In this document: positions 8,644 through 17,330 of the stretch, piece by piece
How the letters are laid out: each line of letters starts with the position of its first letter
Position numbering within the stretch: the stretch's first letter is position 1
Assembly (NCBI GenBank): GCA_947448725.1
Contig: CANFOM010000002.1
Location: 62,001 to 126,000, forward strand
DNA: 64,000 nucleotides
Origin: Bacteroidota bacterium
GTDB taxonomy: Bacteria; Bacteroidota; Bacteroidia; Chitinophagales; Chitinophagaceae
Direction of reading: 5' to 3'
The notes under the pieces: model-generated
What the model was told of the DNA's origin: nothing
Databases searched by the model: none
What the model saw: only the letters and a program-made list of their open reading frames with translations
Program-made: the position numbers and the translations under genes

Positions 8644-10371
8644 ATGAGTCAAGCGATAGATGAAAAAGTGGCCAGTTGGTTGGCGGGGAATTATGATGAA
8701 CTTACCAAGCAAACGATTAGAAATTTGCAAGCCACCCAACCAGCTGAGTTGGAAGATTCTTTTTATAAAAATCTTGAATTTGGAACTGGGGGGTTAAGGG
8801 GATTGATGGGGGTAGGATCTAACCGCATCAATAAATATACTATTGGAATGGCGACACAAGGATTTTCCAATTATTTATTGAAAGCCTATCCCAATGAAAA
8901 AATTTCCGTTGCTATTGGACATGATAGCCGAAATAATGCTCGATTTTTTGCTGAAACTACTGCACAGGTTTTTGCAGCCAATGGCTTCACTGTTTATTTA
9001 TTTGAAGCATTAAGGCCTACACCCGAGTTGAGCTTTGCCATTAGAAATTTAAATTGTAAAGCGGGGGTCGTGTGCACGGCTTCTCACAATCCAAAAGAAT
9101 ACAATGGGTATAAAGCCTATTGGAATGATGGCGGACAATTGGTACCACCCCATGATAAAAATGTAATTACTGAAGTAGAAGTCATAGAATCTATTGATGA
9201 GGTAAAATGGAATGGAGGCGAAGCCAATATTCAACTTATAGGTAGGGAGATGGATCAGGCTTATTTAACTATGCTTAAATCCTTAAGTGTATATCCTGAA
9301 GTAATCTTGGCACAACACGATTTAAAAATTGTTTATACACCCATACATGGCACAGGTATTACTTTGGTTCCAAAGGCATTGGAAGCGTTTGGTTTTACCA
9401 ATGTGCATGTAGTAGAGGAGCAATCTATCCCAGACGGAAATTTTCCTACTGTCCTATATCCTAATCCAGAGGAAAGCGAAACCATGAGTATTGGATTAGC
9501 CAAAGCAAAAGCTTTGGATGCCGACATATTATTAGGAACCGATCCCGATGCAGACAGAGTGGGCGTGGGGGTTAAGAATCATAAAGGTGAGTGGGTGTTG
9601 ATGAATGGAAATCAAACTGCAGTTTTAGCATTTGCTTATATGATGGAGGCGCGTAAAGCAAAAGGAATCGCTAAGCCCAACGATATGGTCATTACGACAA
9701 TTGTAACCACAGAGATGATCAATCAGGTGGCAAAACAAAATAAGGTGAACTGTTACAATGTACTTACTGGATTTAAGTGGATTGCAGAATTAATTAAAGA
9801 AAAAGAGGGCAAAGAAAATTATATCATTGGAGGAGAGGAAAGTTTTGGACTGATGATTGGCGATCAAATTAGAGACAAAGATGCAGTAAGTGCCGTGGCT
9901 TTATTGTGCGAGATGGCCGCTTATGAAAAAAGTAAGGGAAAAAGCTTGTTTGATAAGATGATTGAATTGTATATTCAATATGGCTTCTATTATGAAACCC
10001 TCATCAGCATCACAAAAAAAGGAATGAATGGCCAACAGGAAATAGCCAACATGATGGAAGGGTATAGACAATCGCCGCCCACTAGCATTAATAATGCGGC
10101 AGTGCTTACCTTATTAGATTATGAAATGCAAGTAGGCAAAAATTTACAAACTGGGGAAACCTGGAAAATTAATTTGCCTAAAAGCAATGTATTGCAATTT
10201 ATTACAGAAGAAGGGAGTAAGATTTCTGCCCGACCTAGTGGGACAGAGCCTAAAATAAAATTTTATTTTAGTGTACAAACAACTTTAAAAGACAAAGCTT
10301 CTTTTGATACACAATACCAACAATTACAAGATAAAATAAAGGGAATCATTGCTTCTATGCAATTAAATTAA
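8644..10371 (+). CDS. Phospho-sugar mutase (phosphoglucomutase/phosphomannomutase family)
   Basis: Interconverts hexose 1- and 6-phosphates. The 575 residues match the long bacterial PgcA-type alpha-phosphohexomutases. All four signature sites are present: active serine Ser147 in TASHNP, metal loop DPDADR (Asp300, 302, 304), sugar-binding GEESFG (397-402) and the phosphate loop SARPSGTEPK near residue 527. Substrate preference (glucose versus mannose) cannot be read safely from the motif. The pcm gene follows 8 bases later and is probably cotranscribed. A second, clearly different family member (GlmM type) is at 22995-24377. Confidence 0.93.
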   Translation: MSQAIDEKVASWLAGNYDELTKQTIRNLQATQPAELEDSFYKNLEFGTGGLRGLMGVGSNRINKYTIGMATQGFSNYLLKAYPNEKISVAIGHDSRNNARFFAETTAQVFAANGFTVYLFEALRPTPELSFAIRNLNCKAGVVCTASHNPKEYNGYKAYWNDGGQLVPPHDKNVITEVEVIESIDEVKWNGGEANIQLIGREMDQAYLTMLKSLSVYPEVILAQHDLKIVYTPIHGTGITLVPKALEAFGFTNVHVVEEQSIPDGNFPTVLYPNPEESETMSIGLAKAKALDADILLGTDPDADRVGVGVKNHKGEWVLMNGNQTAVLAFAYMMEARKAKGIAKPNDMVITTIVTTEMINQVAKQNKVNCYNVLTGFKWIAELIKEKEGKENYIIGGEESFGLMIGDQIRDKDAVSAVALLCEMAAYEKSKGKSLFDKMIELYIQYGFYYETLISITKKGMNGQQEIANMMEGYRQSPPTSINNAAVLTLLDYEMQVGKNLQTGETWKINLPKSNVLQFITEEGSKISARPSGTEPKIKFYFSVQTTLKDKASFDTQYQQLQDKIKGIIASMQLN

Positions 10372-10379
10372 ATACCAGC

Positions 10380-11051
10380 ATGAGAAAATTGGAAGATTTA
10401 GTAGATACTTATTTGCATAAAGGGCTTAGAAAAAAATTAGTAGAAATTTTAAAAGAAAAGGGCATTACAGACGAAGCAGTTTTAGCAGCCATTCATTCTA
10501 TTCCAAGGCATTATTTTTTAGATTCGGCTTTTGATAAGATCGCTTATGAGGATCGGGCTTTTCCTATTGCTTCCGATCAAACCATTTCGCAGCCTTATAC
10601 GGTAGCGTACCAAACGCAGCTGCTTCAAATTAAAAAAGGAGATAAAGTGCTTGAAATTGGAACTGGAAGCATGTATCAAACCACAGTACTAGCGGCATTG
10701 GGTGCTAAAGTATATACCATTGAAAGACAAAAACAACTATTTGAGCAAACGCCCACTTATCTTTTTAAAAATCAATATCCCAATATTGAATTTTTCTTTG
10801 GTGATGGATTTGAAGGTTTGCCTTTGTTGGCGCCATTTGATAAAATATTAATCACCGCAGCGGCTCCAAAAATTCCCGAGAAATTATGGGAACAATTAAA
10901 GGTAAGCGGGAAGATGATTATACCATTAGATGAATCTGAAACTGCTCAGCGCATGCTGCGATTGACCAAGAAAAGAGATGGTACTGTTAAGCGAGAAGCT
11001 TTTGATGCTTTCTCTTTTGTGCCTATGCTAGAAGGAAAAACCCAGAAATAA
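10380..11051 (+). CDS. pcm: Protein-L-isoaspartate O-methyltransferase
   Basis: SAM-dependent repair enzyme that methylates isoaspartyl residues in aged proteins. It has 223 residues. The N-terminal segment (VLAAIHSIPRHYFLD, DQTISQPYTVA) is the diagnostic Pcm substrate-binding region. The SAM motif I reads LEIGTGSMYQT at 91-101, where the third glycine of the usual GTGSG is Met98. Post motifs (DKILITAAAP, LKVSGKMIIP) are intact. Because the glycine at that site normally lies close to the SAM ribose, the change is worth noting, but overall the fold looks complete. Follows the phosphomutase within the same transcript. Confidence 0.93.
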   Translation: MRKLEDLVDTYLHKGLRKKLVEILKEKGITDEAVLAAIHSIPRHYFLDSAFDKIAYEDRAFPIASDQTISQPYTVAYQTQLLQIKKGDKVLEIGTGSMYQTTVLAALGAKVYTIERQKQLFEQTPTYLFKNQYPNIEFFFGDGFEGLPLLAPFDKILITAAAPKIPEKLWEQLKVSGKMIIPLDESETAQRMLRLTKKRDGTVKREAFDAFSFVPMLEGKTQK

Positions 11052-11076
11052 ACTTAGATAAGTTCACCTCTGGGTT
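11039..11076. terminator. Possible bidirectional terminator, nested stem-loops
   Basis: Outer arms AACCCAGA (11039-11046) and TCTGGGTT (11069-11076) enclose an inner hairpin AACTT-AGAT-AAGTT (11051-11064). It lies across the pcm stop, between pcm and the convergent receptor gene. There is no T-run, so it may be only a structured 3' end. Confidence 0.35.
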
Positions 11077-11104
11077 AAGTATTAAATGCTTTGGAATTAA
11101 TTTG

Positions 11105-13696
11105 TTATTGAGGCATTTGGTCCATTCCGCCACCGCCTTCATCTGATTTGTTATTTTTCCTTTTTAATAGATTTACATCAAACTTGCCAAATCGGTAACT
11201 AAAATTCAATCTAAATATTTGTTGGTCTCTTATCCTTGAAACATTTTGAATAAAGTATTGGCTTTCAGAATAAGTTTTATTCACTCTGGTTTTAAATACA
11301 TCATTAACACTTAAAGATAAACTAGCAGTTTTGCCGCCTTTTAATGTCCAATCTTTTTTCAAAGCCATATCAAAGTCGTAGCTAGGGAAGTTATATCCTT
11401 GAGCTGTAGATTGTGGGCCACCAAAGCCGCCACCACCCATGCCTCTGCCTCCACCGCCACTAGTGTTTCCTCCTGGAGGAAGAATAGTTTTTGCTTGGTA
11501 TTGTCCGCTAAATTGGAAAGTATACCCATTCCCTATTTTAAAAGTATTATTCATTTTACTAAACCAGCTGGTTAAATCATTGTTTACATTTTGACCAGGA
11601 ATAGTAGCGGTAATTGCTGATTTGAAAAGATTAAAACTTAAATTCATATCCCACCATTTTGTAATGGCTGTTTTATTACTCAACTCTAAGCCATAAACTA
11701 CTGCGGTATTGGCGTTAATAGATGAACTAAAATAGACGCTATCTGTTTTAGTAATGGGGTTAAGCCCTCTATACACATAATTGGTTATGAGGTCTGTGCT
11801 GTATTTATAATAAGCAGTCGCTAAAAAATTAGATCCTTTGGAGTAGGCATTGTTGTAAGCAATTTCAAAGGAATGTGTAAACTGAGGTTTCAAACCTGGG
11901 TTTCCAATATTTATATTTTGAGGATCGCTATAATTAGGAAAAGGTAATAATTGAAAAAAGTTAGGAGGGCTGATTCTTTTTGAATAATTCAATTGAAAAT
12001 CTTGTTTGTCATCTAACTTATAATTAATAAAGGCACTTGGAAATAAAGAAATAGGGTATTTGGTACTATAAGGCAAGGAGTCAATTCCTATATTGTTTAG
12101 TAAATGACCTTCATAGGATCTGCTTTCCGCTCTCAGTCCAAGTTGGAAGCTCCATTTTTCAACCTTAGTATTTAAATTCATGTACCCTGCAAAAACACTT
12201 TCACTATACCTGTATTGATTGCTGATAGAATTTAATAAAACATCGTTCCTATATTGGTTGCTTAGGTTAAATTCACTTCGATAATTATACTTACCACCTG
12301 CTTCAAATTTGGTGAGTGGGCTTAATTCTTTTGAATAATCTATATTTCCAGAATAGTTTTTATTATTGCCACTTCCAATGCTTTTTTGGTTTAGCATAAT
12401 TGCTTTTTGGTAGTTGACGTTTGACCAGTTACTATTATCTGCTTGGTTGTAATTAAAATCGACTGCTAGTTCATGTCCTTTTTCTGCAAATAAGTGTTTG
12501 TAGCTTAATTGCCCCCCTTTGTTTAGAAAATGGAAACTTGAGCTATTGATTAAATTATCGCTGGTAATGATACTGTTTTTTATAGAATCAATCACTTGAC
12601 TACCTGCATTGTTAAAAGAGCCTTGCATAATATTTGTATACAAAGAAAAAGTATTTCTATTGTCGGCAAAATAATCAACGCCTGCTCTGTAAAAATCAAA
12701 AGACCCATTATTAGTATTATTGTTGTTATTTTGAACGCTAGTAGGAATTGCAGCGCCTAAAATCTCCCTATCACTATTAGACTCTCCAATTGATTTTCTT
12801 CCATTCACATTTGCATTCAAAGAAAAATTAAACTTACTATCCCTTACGTTCATGTCGCCACCACCATTAAATTTTCCACGCATATCTATTCCTGATCTAA
12901 TGCCACCATTATAGCCATTCTTCCTATTTTTCTTTAATACTATATTTAATATACCTGCATTGCCTCCAGTAGCATCATACTTGGCTGAAGGGTTGGTAAT
13001 AATTTCAACTTTATCGATAATGTCTGCTGGAATTTGATCCATGGTTAAAGTCGTAGGTCGGTTATCGATTAAAAGAGTAGGGGCCGCATTTCTAAGGGTA
13101 ACATTCCCGTCGATATCTACATTTAAATTGGGAATACTTTTCATCACTTCCACTGCCGTTTGCCCAGTACTCGTTAAATTTTTATCTACATTAAATATTT
13201 TTCGATCGATACCCATTTCAAATTGAGGTTTAGCGGTTGAATTAACCGTTACACTTTGCAAGTCGGTGGTAGATTCTTCTAATTTTATATTCCCTAAATC
13301 CTTATCCACTAAAGACATCATTTCTTGCATGCTTTGGCCTCCACCCATTTTAATGCCAAAACTTACTTGCTTTTCTATTTTTTTATACCCGACCCCTGCA
13401 ATGATTAATTTAAAATTGCCCATAAGAGGTAAATTTTCAAAATTAAAATCACCATTATTGGCTGTTAGCATGGTTCCTAAAATAGTTTCTGTACTTTTTT
13501 TACTAATAGGATCAAATTTGGCACCTTTTATTTGTATGCTAACACCCTCAATCCCTTTTTTATTGCCGTCAATTATTTTGCCGTAAAAATGGCCCATGTT
13601 CATATTGCCACCACCGGCTCTTGCGCCACCTGGTATTTGCGAAAATCCGGATTGTACAATCAAAAGAAAACTAAGGAGTAGATAGATGTATTTCAT
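11105..13696 (-). CDS. Outer-membrane beta-barrel receptor with carboxypeptidase-regulatory-like domain (TonB-dependent receptor type)
   Basis: A predicted outer-membrane protein of 863 residues. It begins with a signal peptide (MKYIYLLLSFLLIVQSGFSQ). Next is a carboxypeptidase-regulatory-like domain (GKIIDGNKKGIEGVSIQIKG onward), then a plug-like segment (VEVMKSIPNLNVD, PTLLIDNRPTT, VEIITNPSAKYDATG). A beta-barrel of the OMP_b-brl_3 kind fills the rest, with an extracellular-type Gly-rich loop (GGGGRGMGGGGFGG). The ligand is unknown; no SusD partner is adjacent, so a glycan role is not indicated. A further in-frame ATG exists at 13753, but I chose 13696 because it starts the signal peptide. 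A near-consensus promoter (GATATTTG) also falls between the two. Confidence 0.87.
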   Translation of the reverse strand: MKYIYLLLSFLLIVQSGFSQIPGGARAGGGNMNMGHFYGKIIDGNKKGIEGVSIQIKGAKFDPISKKSTETILGTMLTANNGDFNFENLPLMGNFKLIIAGVGYKKIEKQVSFGIKMGGGQSMQEMMSLVDKDLGNIKLEESTTDLQSVTVNSTAKPQFEMGIDRKIFNVDKNLTSTGQTAVEVMKSIPNLNVDIDGNVTLRNAAPTLLIDNRPTTLTMDQIPADIIDKVEIITNPSAKYDATGGNAGILNIVLKKNRKNGYNGGIRSGIDMRGKFNGGGDMNVRDSKFNFSLNANVNGRKSIGESNSDREILGAAIPTSVQNNNNNTNNGSFDFYRAGVDYFADNRNTFSLYTNIMQGSFNNAGSQVIDSIKNSIITSDNLINSSSFHFLNKGGQLSYKHLFAEKGHELAVDFNYNQADNSNWSNVNYQKAIMLNQKSIGSGNNKNYSGNIDYSKELSPLTKFEAGGKYNYRSEFNLSNQYRNDVLLNSISNQYRYSESVFAGYMNLNTKVEKWSFQLGLRAESRSYEGHLLNNIGIDSLPYSTKYPISLFPSAFINYKLDDKQDFQLNYSKRISPPNFFQLLPFPNYSDPQNINIGNPGLKPQFTHSFEIAYNNAYSKGSNFLATAYYKYSTDLITNYVYRGLNPITKTDSVYFSSSINANTAVVYGLELSNKTAITKWWDMNLSFNLFKSAITATIPGQNVNNDLTSWFSKMNNTFKIGNGYTFQFSGQYQAKTILPPGGNTSGGGGRGMGGGGFGGPQSTAQGYNFPSYDFDMALKKDWTLKGGKTASLSLSVNDVFKTRVNKTYSESQYFIQNVSRIRDQQIFRLNFSYRFGKFDVNLLKRKNNKSDEGGGGMDQMPQ

Positions 13697-13791
13697 ATTT
13701 AATAGGATGCGTTTTAGGGTCTCTGGTTTATTAGATTTGCAAATATCAGGCATCTTATCTAAGAATGGCTATCAGAATGTATAAACGGCAA

Positions 13792-14316
13792 TTATAGATG
13801 TGTCAAAAATAGATAAATAATCAAGCCCCATATAAATCCAATTAAAAAACTAATCCATCTTAGTTTTTGAGTGGCATTCATTAAAACTGTTTCAAGAATT
13901 GGCATCCATTTTATAGAAAGGGTAGACAGAAAGTCCACTTGAATACTTTTAGTAAGCTCACCTATTAAATCAGGGAAAAGTTGACGAAGTTCTTCGATAA
14001 AAACTTCTTTTAGTTGAGCAATGGTTTTTTCGCCTATAAACATAGAAATAATTGGCATTTTTTGTACCAAGCGTTCATTAAAAAAACTATCTAAGTTGCT
14101 ATCTATAAATGGCAAAATAGTTTCAAAAGAATTTGATTTATGTTGTTCTATTAAAGAACCTATGGGTAAGTTTTTAATTATTTGATGCAAGGGGCTGTCC
14201 CATTGATACTTGCCAATGGATAAAGGAGTTTTTGGAAAAAAAAGTAATTTAATATAGCTCCATGAAATGAACCAGGTGACCAATCCTGTTAATAAAGCAA
14301 TAACCATTGAAATCAT
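13792..14316 (-). CDS. DUF445-like membrane protein, short form
   Basis: A 174-residue protein with one hydrophobic segment at each end (about 3-28 and 152-172) and a soluble helical middle. The N-terminal pattern (TWFISWSYIKLLFFP) and the C-terminal KLRWISFLIGFIWGLI segment resemble DUF445 proteins, which are usually 200-400 residues. This one would be a short version. Function of the family is unknown. It lies downstream of the tRNA-His terminator and upstream of the receptor, both on the same strand. Assignment to the family rests on my reading of the motif ends and is tentative. Confidence 0.65.
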   Translation of the reverse strand: MISMVIALLTGLVTWFISWSYIKLLFFPKTPLSIGKYQWDSPLHQIIKNLPIGSLIEQHKSNSFETILPFIDSNLDSFFNERLVQKMPIISMFIGEKTIAQLKEVFIEELRQLFPDLIGELTKSIQVDFLSTLSIKWMPILETVLMNATQKLRWISFLIGFIWGLIIYLFLTHL

Positions 14317-14332
14317 ACATAGTATTTAACTG

Positions 14333-14375
14333 AAAAAACCTACTCCTTCCCGATTGAACGGGAGGAATAGGTTTT
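14333..14375 (-). terminator. Intrinsic terminator of tRNA-His
   Basis: Read on the minus strand, the arms AAAACCTA...CCCG and CGGG...TAGGTTTT form a stem of about 17 pairs with small mismatches and a 6-base loop, followed by a T-run. It starts directly after the tRNA 3' end, so the tRNA is probably a single-gene transcript. Confidence 0.85.
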
Positions 14376-14452
14376 GGGGAGAACGATGGGTCTCGAACCC
14401 ACGACCTACAGATCCACAAACTGTCGCTCTAACCTACTGAGCTACGCCCTCC
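14375..14452 (-). tRNA. tRNA-His (anticodon GTG)
   Basis: On the minus strand the sequence folds as a full cloverleaf. The acceptor GGAGGGCG pairs with CGTTCTCC over eight positions, that is, with the extra G-1 paired to C73 that marks histidine tRNAs. The D-arm reads TAGCTCAGTAGGTTAGAGC. The anticodon loop is TTGTGGA (GTG). The T-loop TTCGAGA lies between GTGGG and CCCAT. A CCA end is encoded (14375-14377). The last anticodon-stem pair is T-T (31-39), a small irregularity. Confidence 0.95.
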
Positions 14453-14574
14453 ATATAGGGCGGCAAAAATACGTTAATTAGGGAATCTAAGAAATAAGTT
14501 TTGCATGTTTTTATAAATTTGTCTTAAAAATTGGGCTTTATTTCAATTATGGCCCTATCCTAACCATTTTACAC

Positions 14575-14582
14575 TATTTTTG
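14575..14582 (+). promoter_or_regulatory. TAnnTTTG element of the C-terminal protease gene
   Basis: TATTTTTG, a full match to the -7 consensus, lies 9 bases before the ATG at 14592 and 21 before the ATG at 14604. Transcription would start around 14587-14590. This argues against the TTG at 14580 as the translation start. Confidence 0.55.
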
Positions 14583-14591
14583 AAATACTTC

Positions 14592-16790
14592 ATGCACAGA
14601 ATTATGACATATTTAAAACAAAATAAGTGGAAAGCATTTGCCACTGTAATCTTATTAGGTGGTTTATTTTTCGCTTTTAATACTTTTAAACCTGTTGGAC
14701 AAGAAAATCAAGAGAGTAGACATCGTAAATTATTGTCCAGGATAGGCCATTTATTAGAGTCTGAACATTATAGCCCGCGCAAAATTGATGATGTATTTTC
14801 TAAGGAGGTATTTGATGCTTATTTGAAAACATTGGATCCTGAAAAGAATCTTTTTTTACAAGCTGATATTGACTCCTTAAAAGTATTTGCAACCACCATT
14901 GATGATGAAATTCACGGAACCCCTATATTATTTGAACCTGCAGCAGATGCTATTTACGAAAGAAGAGTATTGGAGGCCAAGAAAATATTTGAAGAAATTA
15001 TTCAACATTCTTTTGATTATACCGTAGACGATTCTTTAAGGTTAGATGTGGATAGCATACAATATGCTGATAATGCAAAAGATAAATATACAAGGTGGTA
15101 TCAAATAATAAAATATAAGGCATTAGATAAATATGCAAGTTTAATAGAAGATAGAGAAAAGCAACAAGCGGCTAAAGCGATAAAAGACACTGCTAAAATA
15201 AAAGATACCATTAAGTCGGTATTTGTTTATAAGTCCGATTCTGTATTGGAAGTAGATGCGCGTAATTCGGTTAAGAAAACTTATACCAAAAGATTTAGTC
15301 AATTAGAAAAAACTTTTGATAAAGAAAAAAGGTTTGAATCTTTTTTAAATACTATTACTGGATTAATGGATCCGCATACCGATTATTTTGCTCCTGTAGA
15401 AAAAAGATCTTTTACAGAACAAATGAGTGGTACTTTTTACGGTATTGGTGCTCAATTGACACAGGACGATAATGGTATTAAAATTGCGAGCGTACAACCG
15501 GGAGGGCCAGCATGGAAATCGGGTCAATTGGTGATGAATGATGTAATTACTAAAATTGCACAGGGTGCGGAAGAGCCAGTGGATGTAGCAGGATATGAAA
15601 CTACAGATGCAGTAAAATTAATACGAGGCGATTTGGGAACCGAAGTGAGATTGACTATTAGAAAACCAGATGGTTCCACCAAAGTAGTGGCGTTGAAAAG
15701 AGAAAAAATTGTATTAGATGAAGGTTTTGCAAGAAGTGCCATTATTCAAAAGGGGAACGATAAATATGGGTACATTTTACTACCCGATTTTTATGCCGAT
15801 TTTGAAAGAGAAGATGGGCACCGTTGTTCTAAAGATGTTGCAATAGAAGTGGAGAAGTTAAAAGCAGAAAAAGTTAAAGGTATTGTGATAGATGTTAGAT
15901 ACAATGGGGGAGGTTCCTTGTATGAAGTAGTGCAAATGGCAGGCTTATTTATAGACAAAGGGCCCATCGTTCAAATAAGAGACAAAGAAGGCAGGTCACA
16001 AGTATTAGCTGATGACGTTGCTGGAATATTGTATGATGGACCTTTGGTGGTGATGGTGAATGAATTTAGTGCATCAGCAAGTGAGATATTTGCAGGGGCC
16101 ATTCAAGATTACAATAGAGGTTTAATTGTTGGGAGCAGTTCCACTTATGGAAAAGGTACTGTACAAAGGAATGTATCTTTTGGTAAGCCATTAGATGCTA
16201 TGGGTATTCAAACAGAATATGGAGCAGTCAAATTAACTTTTCAGAAATTTTATAGAGTAACAGGGAGTTCCACTCAAAGAAAAGGAGTTTTATCTGATGT
16301 GGTATTTCCAGACGACTATGAATTTTTAAAATATCGTGAAAAAGATAACCCATCCGCTTTACAATGGGATGAAATGGAGAAAGCTAAATTTTTGCCCTAT
16401 ACCACAAGTAATGAAATAGCTATGATTGCCGCTTCTGCCAATAAAAAAATTCAAAGCGACACAGCCAATATTCGTTTTAAGAAAAATTTGCAATGGGTAT
16501 CTACACAAGTAGATCGTCCTATCTCTTTAGAATACCATAAATACATTAAGTATAAAAAAGATTTACAAGCGGCCATTCAACAAAACGAAAGTGTTTTAAA
16601 ATTAAAAGAGCCTATGCAAGTGACATCACTTAAGGCTGATTATGAAAAATTTTATAATAATACGGATAAGGTTAAACAAGAACGTTATCAAGCCTGGTTA
16701 AAGATGGTCGCTAAGGATTTTCAAATAAGTGAGTCCAGTAAGTTATTGAGTCAATTTAAACAAACTAGTTCAATAGCTAAAAAAGGGTAA
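14592..16790 (+). CDS. Carboxy-terminal processing protease, Prc/Tsp type (S41)
   Basis: Periplasmic tail-specific protease that degrades or trims proteins from their C-termini. At 732 residues it is of the long Prc class. A single membrane anchor is at about residues 15-35. A helical N-terminal region follows, then a PDZ domain (GIGAQLTQDDNGIKI onward), a catalytic core with the serine in EFSASASEIFAG and the lysine in TYGKGTVQ, and a C-terminal DUF3340-like helical part. The longest frame begins at a TTG (14580). I chose the first ATG, but ATG 14604 is also possible because of the promoter position. The upxY-like gene follows in 13 bases. A shorter S41 paralogue is at 60998. Confidence 0.93.
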   Translation: MHRIMTYLKQNKWKAFATVILLGGLFFAFNTFKPVGQENQESRHRKLLSRIGHLLESEHYSPRKIDDVFSKEVFDAYLKTLDPEKNLFLQADIDSLKVFATTIDDEIHGTPILFEPAADAIYERRVLEAKKIFEEIIQHSFDYTVDDSLRLDVDSIQYADNAKDKYTRWYQIIKYKALDKYASLIEDREKQQAAKAIKDTAKIKDTIKSVFVYKSDSVLEVDARNSVKKTYTKRFSQLEKTFDKEKRFESFLNTITGLMDPHTDYFAPVEKRSFTEQMSGTFYGIGAQLTQDDNGIKIASVQPGGPAWKSGQLVMNDVITKIAQGAEEPVDVAGYETTDAVKLIRGDLGTEVRLTIRKPDGSTKVVALKREKIVLDEGFARSAIIQKGNDKYGYILLPDFYADFEREDGHRCSKDVAIEVEKLKAEKVKGIVIDVRYNGGGSLYEVVQMAGLFIDKGPIVQIRDKEGRSQVLADDVAGILYDGPLVVMVNEFSASASEIFAGAIQDYNRGLIVGSSSTYGKGTVQRNVSFGKPLDAMGIQTEYGAVKLTFQKFYRVTGSSTQRKGVLSDVVFPDDYEFLKYREKDNPSALQWDEMEKAKFLPYTTSNEIAMIAASANKKIQSDTANIRFKKNLQWVSTQVDRPISLEYHKYIKYKKDLQAAIQQNESVLKLKEPMQVTSLKADYEKFYNNTDKVKQERYQAWLKMVAKDFQISESSKLLSQFKQTSSIAKKG

Positions 16791-16803
16791 ATAAATTAGA
16801 TAC

Positions 16804-17322
16804 ATGAAAGTAGAAGAAGTAGCTAAGGGGAAAACCTGGCATGTGATATATACAAAGTCTAAATGGGAGAAGAAGGTAGACGGCCTATTAATTAAAAATG
16901 GTTTTGAAAGCTGGTGTCCTGTTCAGAAACGAGAAAGGCAATGGTCGGATCGAAAAAAAATTATAGAGGAGCCTTTGTTCCGTTCCTATGTTTTTATAAA
17001 AGCTAGTAAAGAAGATTACACTAAAATTTTATCGACTATTGGGGTGGTTAATTTTTTATACTTTCTAAAAAAGCCAGCTGTTATTAGAGACAATGAAATA
17101 GAAGCCATTAGAAAATATTTAGGGCAGTCCAATGCAAGTATACAAGTGGTGGACATGGCTAATATACCAGCTAGTACTAAAGTATCCATTAATCAAGGCT
17201 TGTTTATGGGACAAAAAGGAGAAGTGGTTAAATCAAGTAAAAAAACGGTCTACGTTCGTTTAGAGAGCATCAATATGATGATGATTGTAGAATTTAAAGT
17301 AGGAGAAGTCTCTGTTGGGTAG
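16804..17322 (+). CDS. UpxY-family transcription antiterminator (NusG paralogue)
   Basis: A 172-residue specialised NusG homologue. The N-terminal NGN domain (WHVIYTKSKWEKKVDGLLIKNG, then RSYVFIK at about 61-67) contacts RNA polymerase in the family. The C-terminal KOW-like part (GLFMGQKGEVVKSSKKTVYV) is present. In Bacteroides such proteins head capsule or exopolysaccharide operons and keep polymerase going through them. Here it directly follows the protease gene and is followed by a convergent gene, with no polysaccharide operon in sight, so its target must be elsewhere if it works the same way. Confidence 0.87.
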   Translation: MKVEEVAKGKTWHVIYTKSKWEKKVDGLLIKNGFESWCPVQKRERQWSDRKKIIEEPLFRSYVFIKASKEDYTKILSTIGVVNFLYFLKKPAVIRDNEIEAIRKYLGQSNASIQVVDMANIPASTKVSINQGLFMGQKGEVVKSSKKTVYVRLESINMMMIVEFKVGEVSVG

Positions 17323-17330
17323 CTTTTTTA

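Noticed and set aside
11440..11480. Gly-rich low-complexity stretch in the receptor as a possible frameshift or repeat-expansion site
   Set aside because: The frame is continuous and such Gly-rich loops are common in this receptor family; no tandem unit of constant length is seen.
13697..13753. Upstream ATG extension of the outer-membrane receptor
   Set aside because: The extra 19 residues would precede and spoil the signal peptide, and a near-consensus promoter lies within them.
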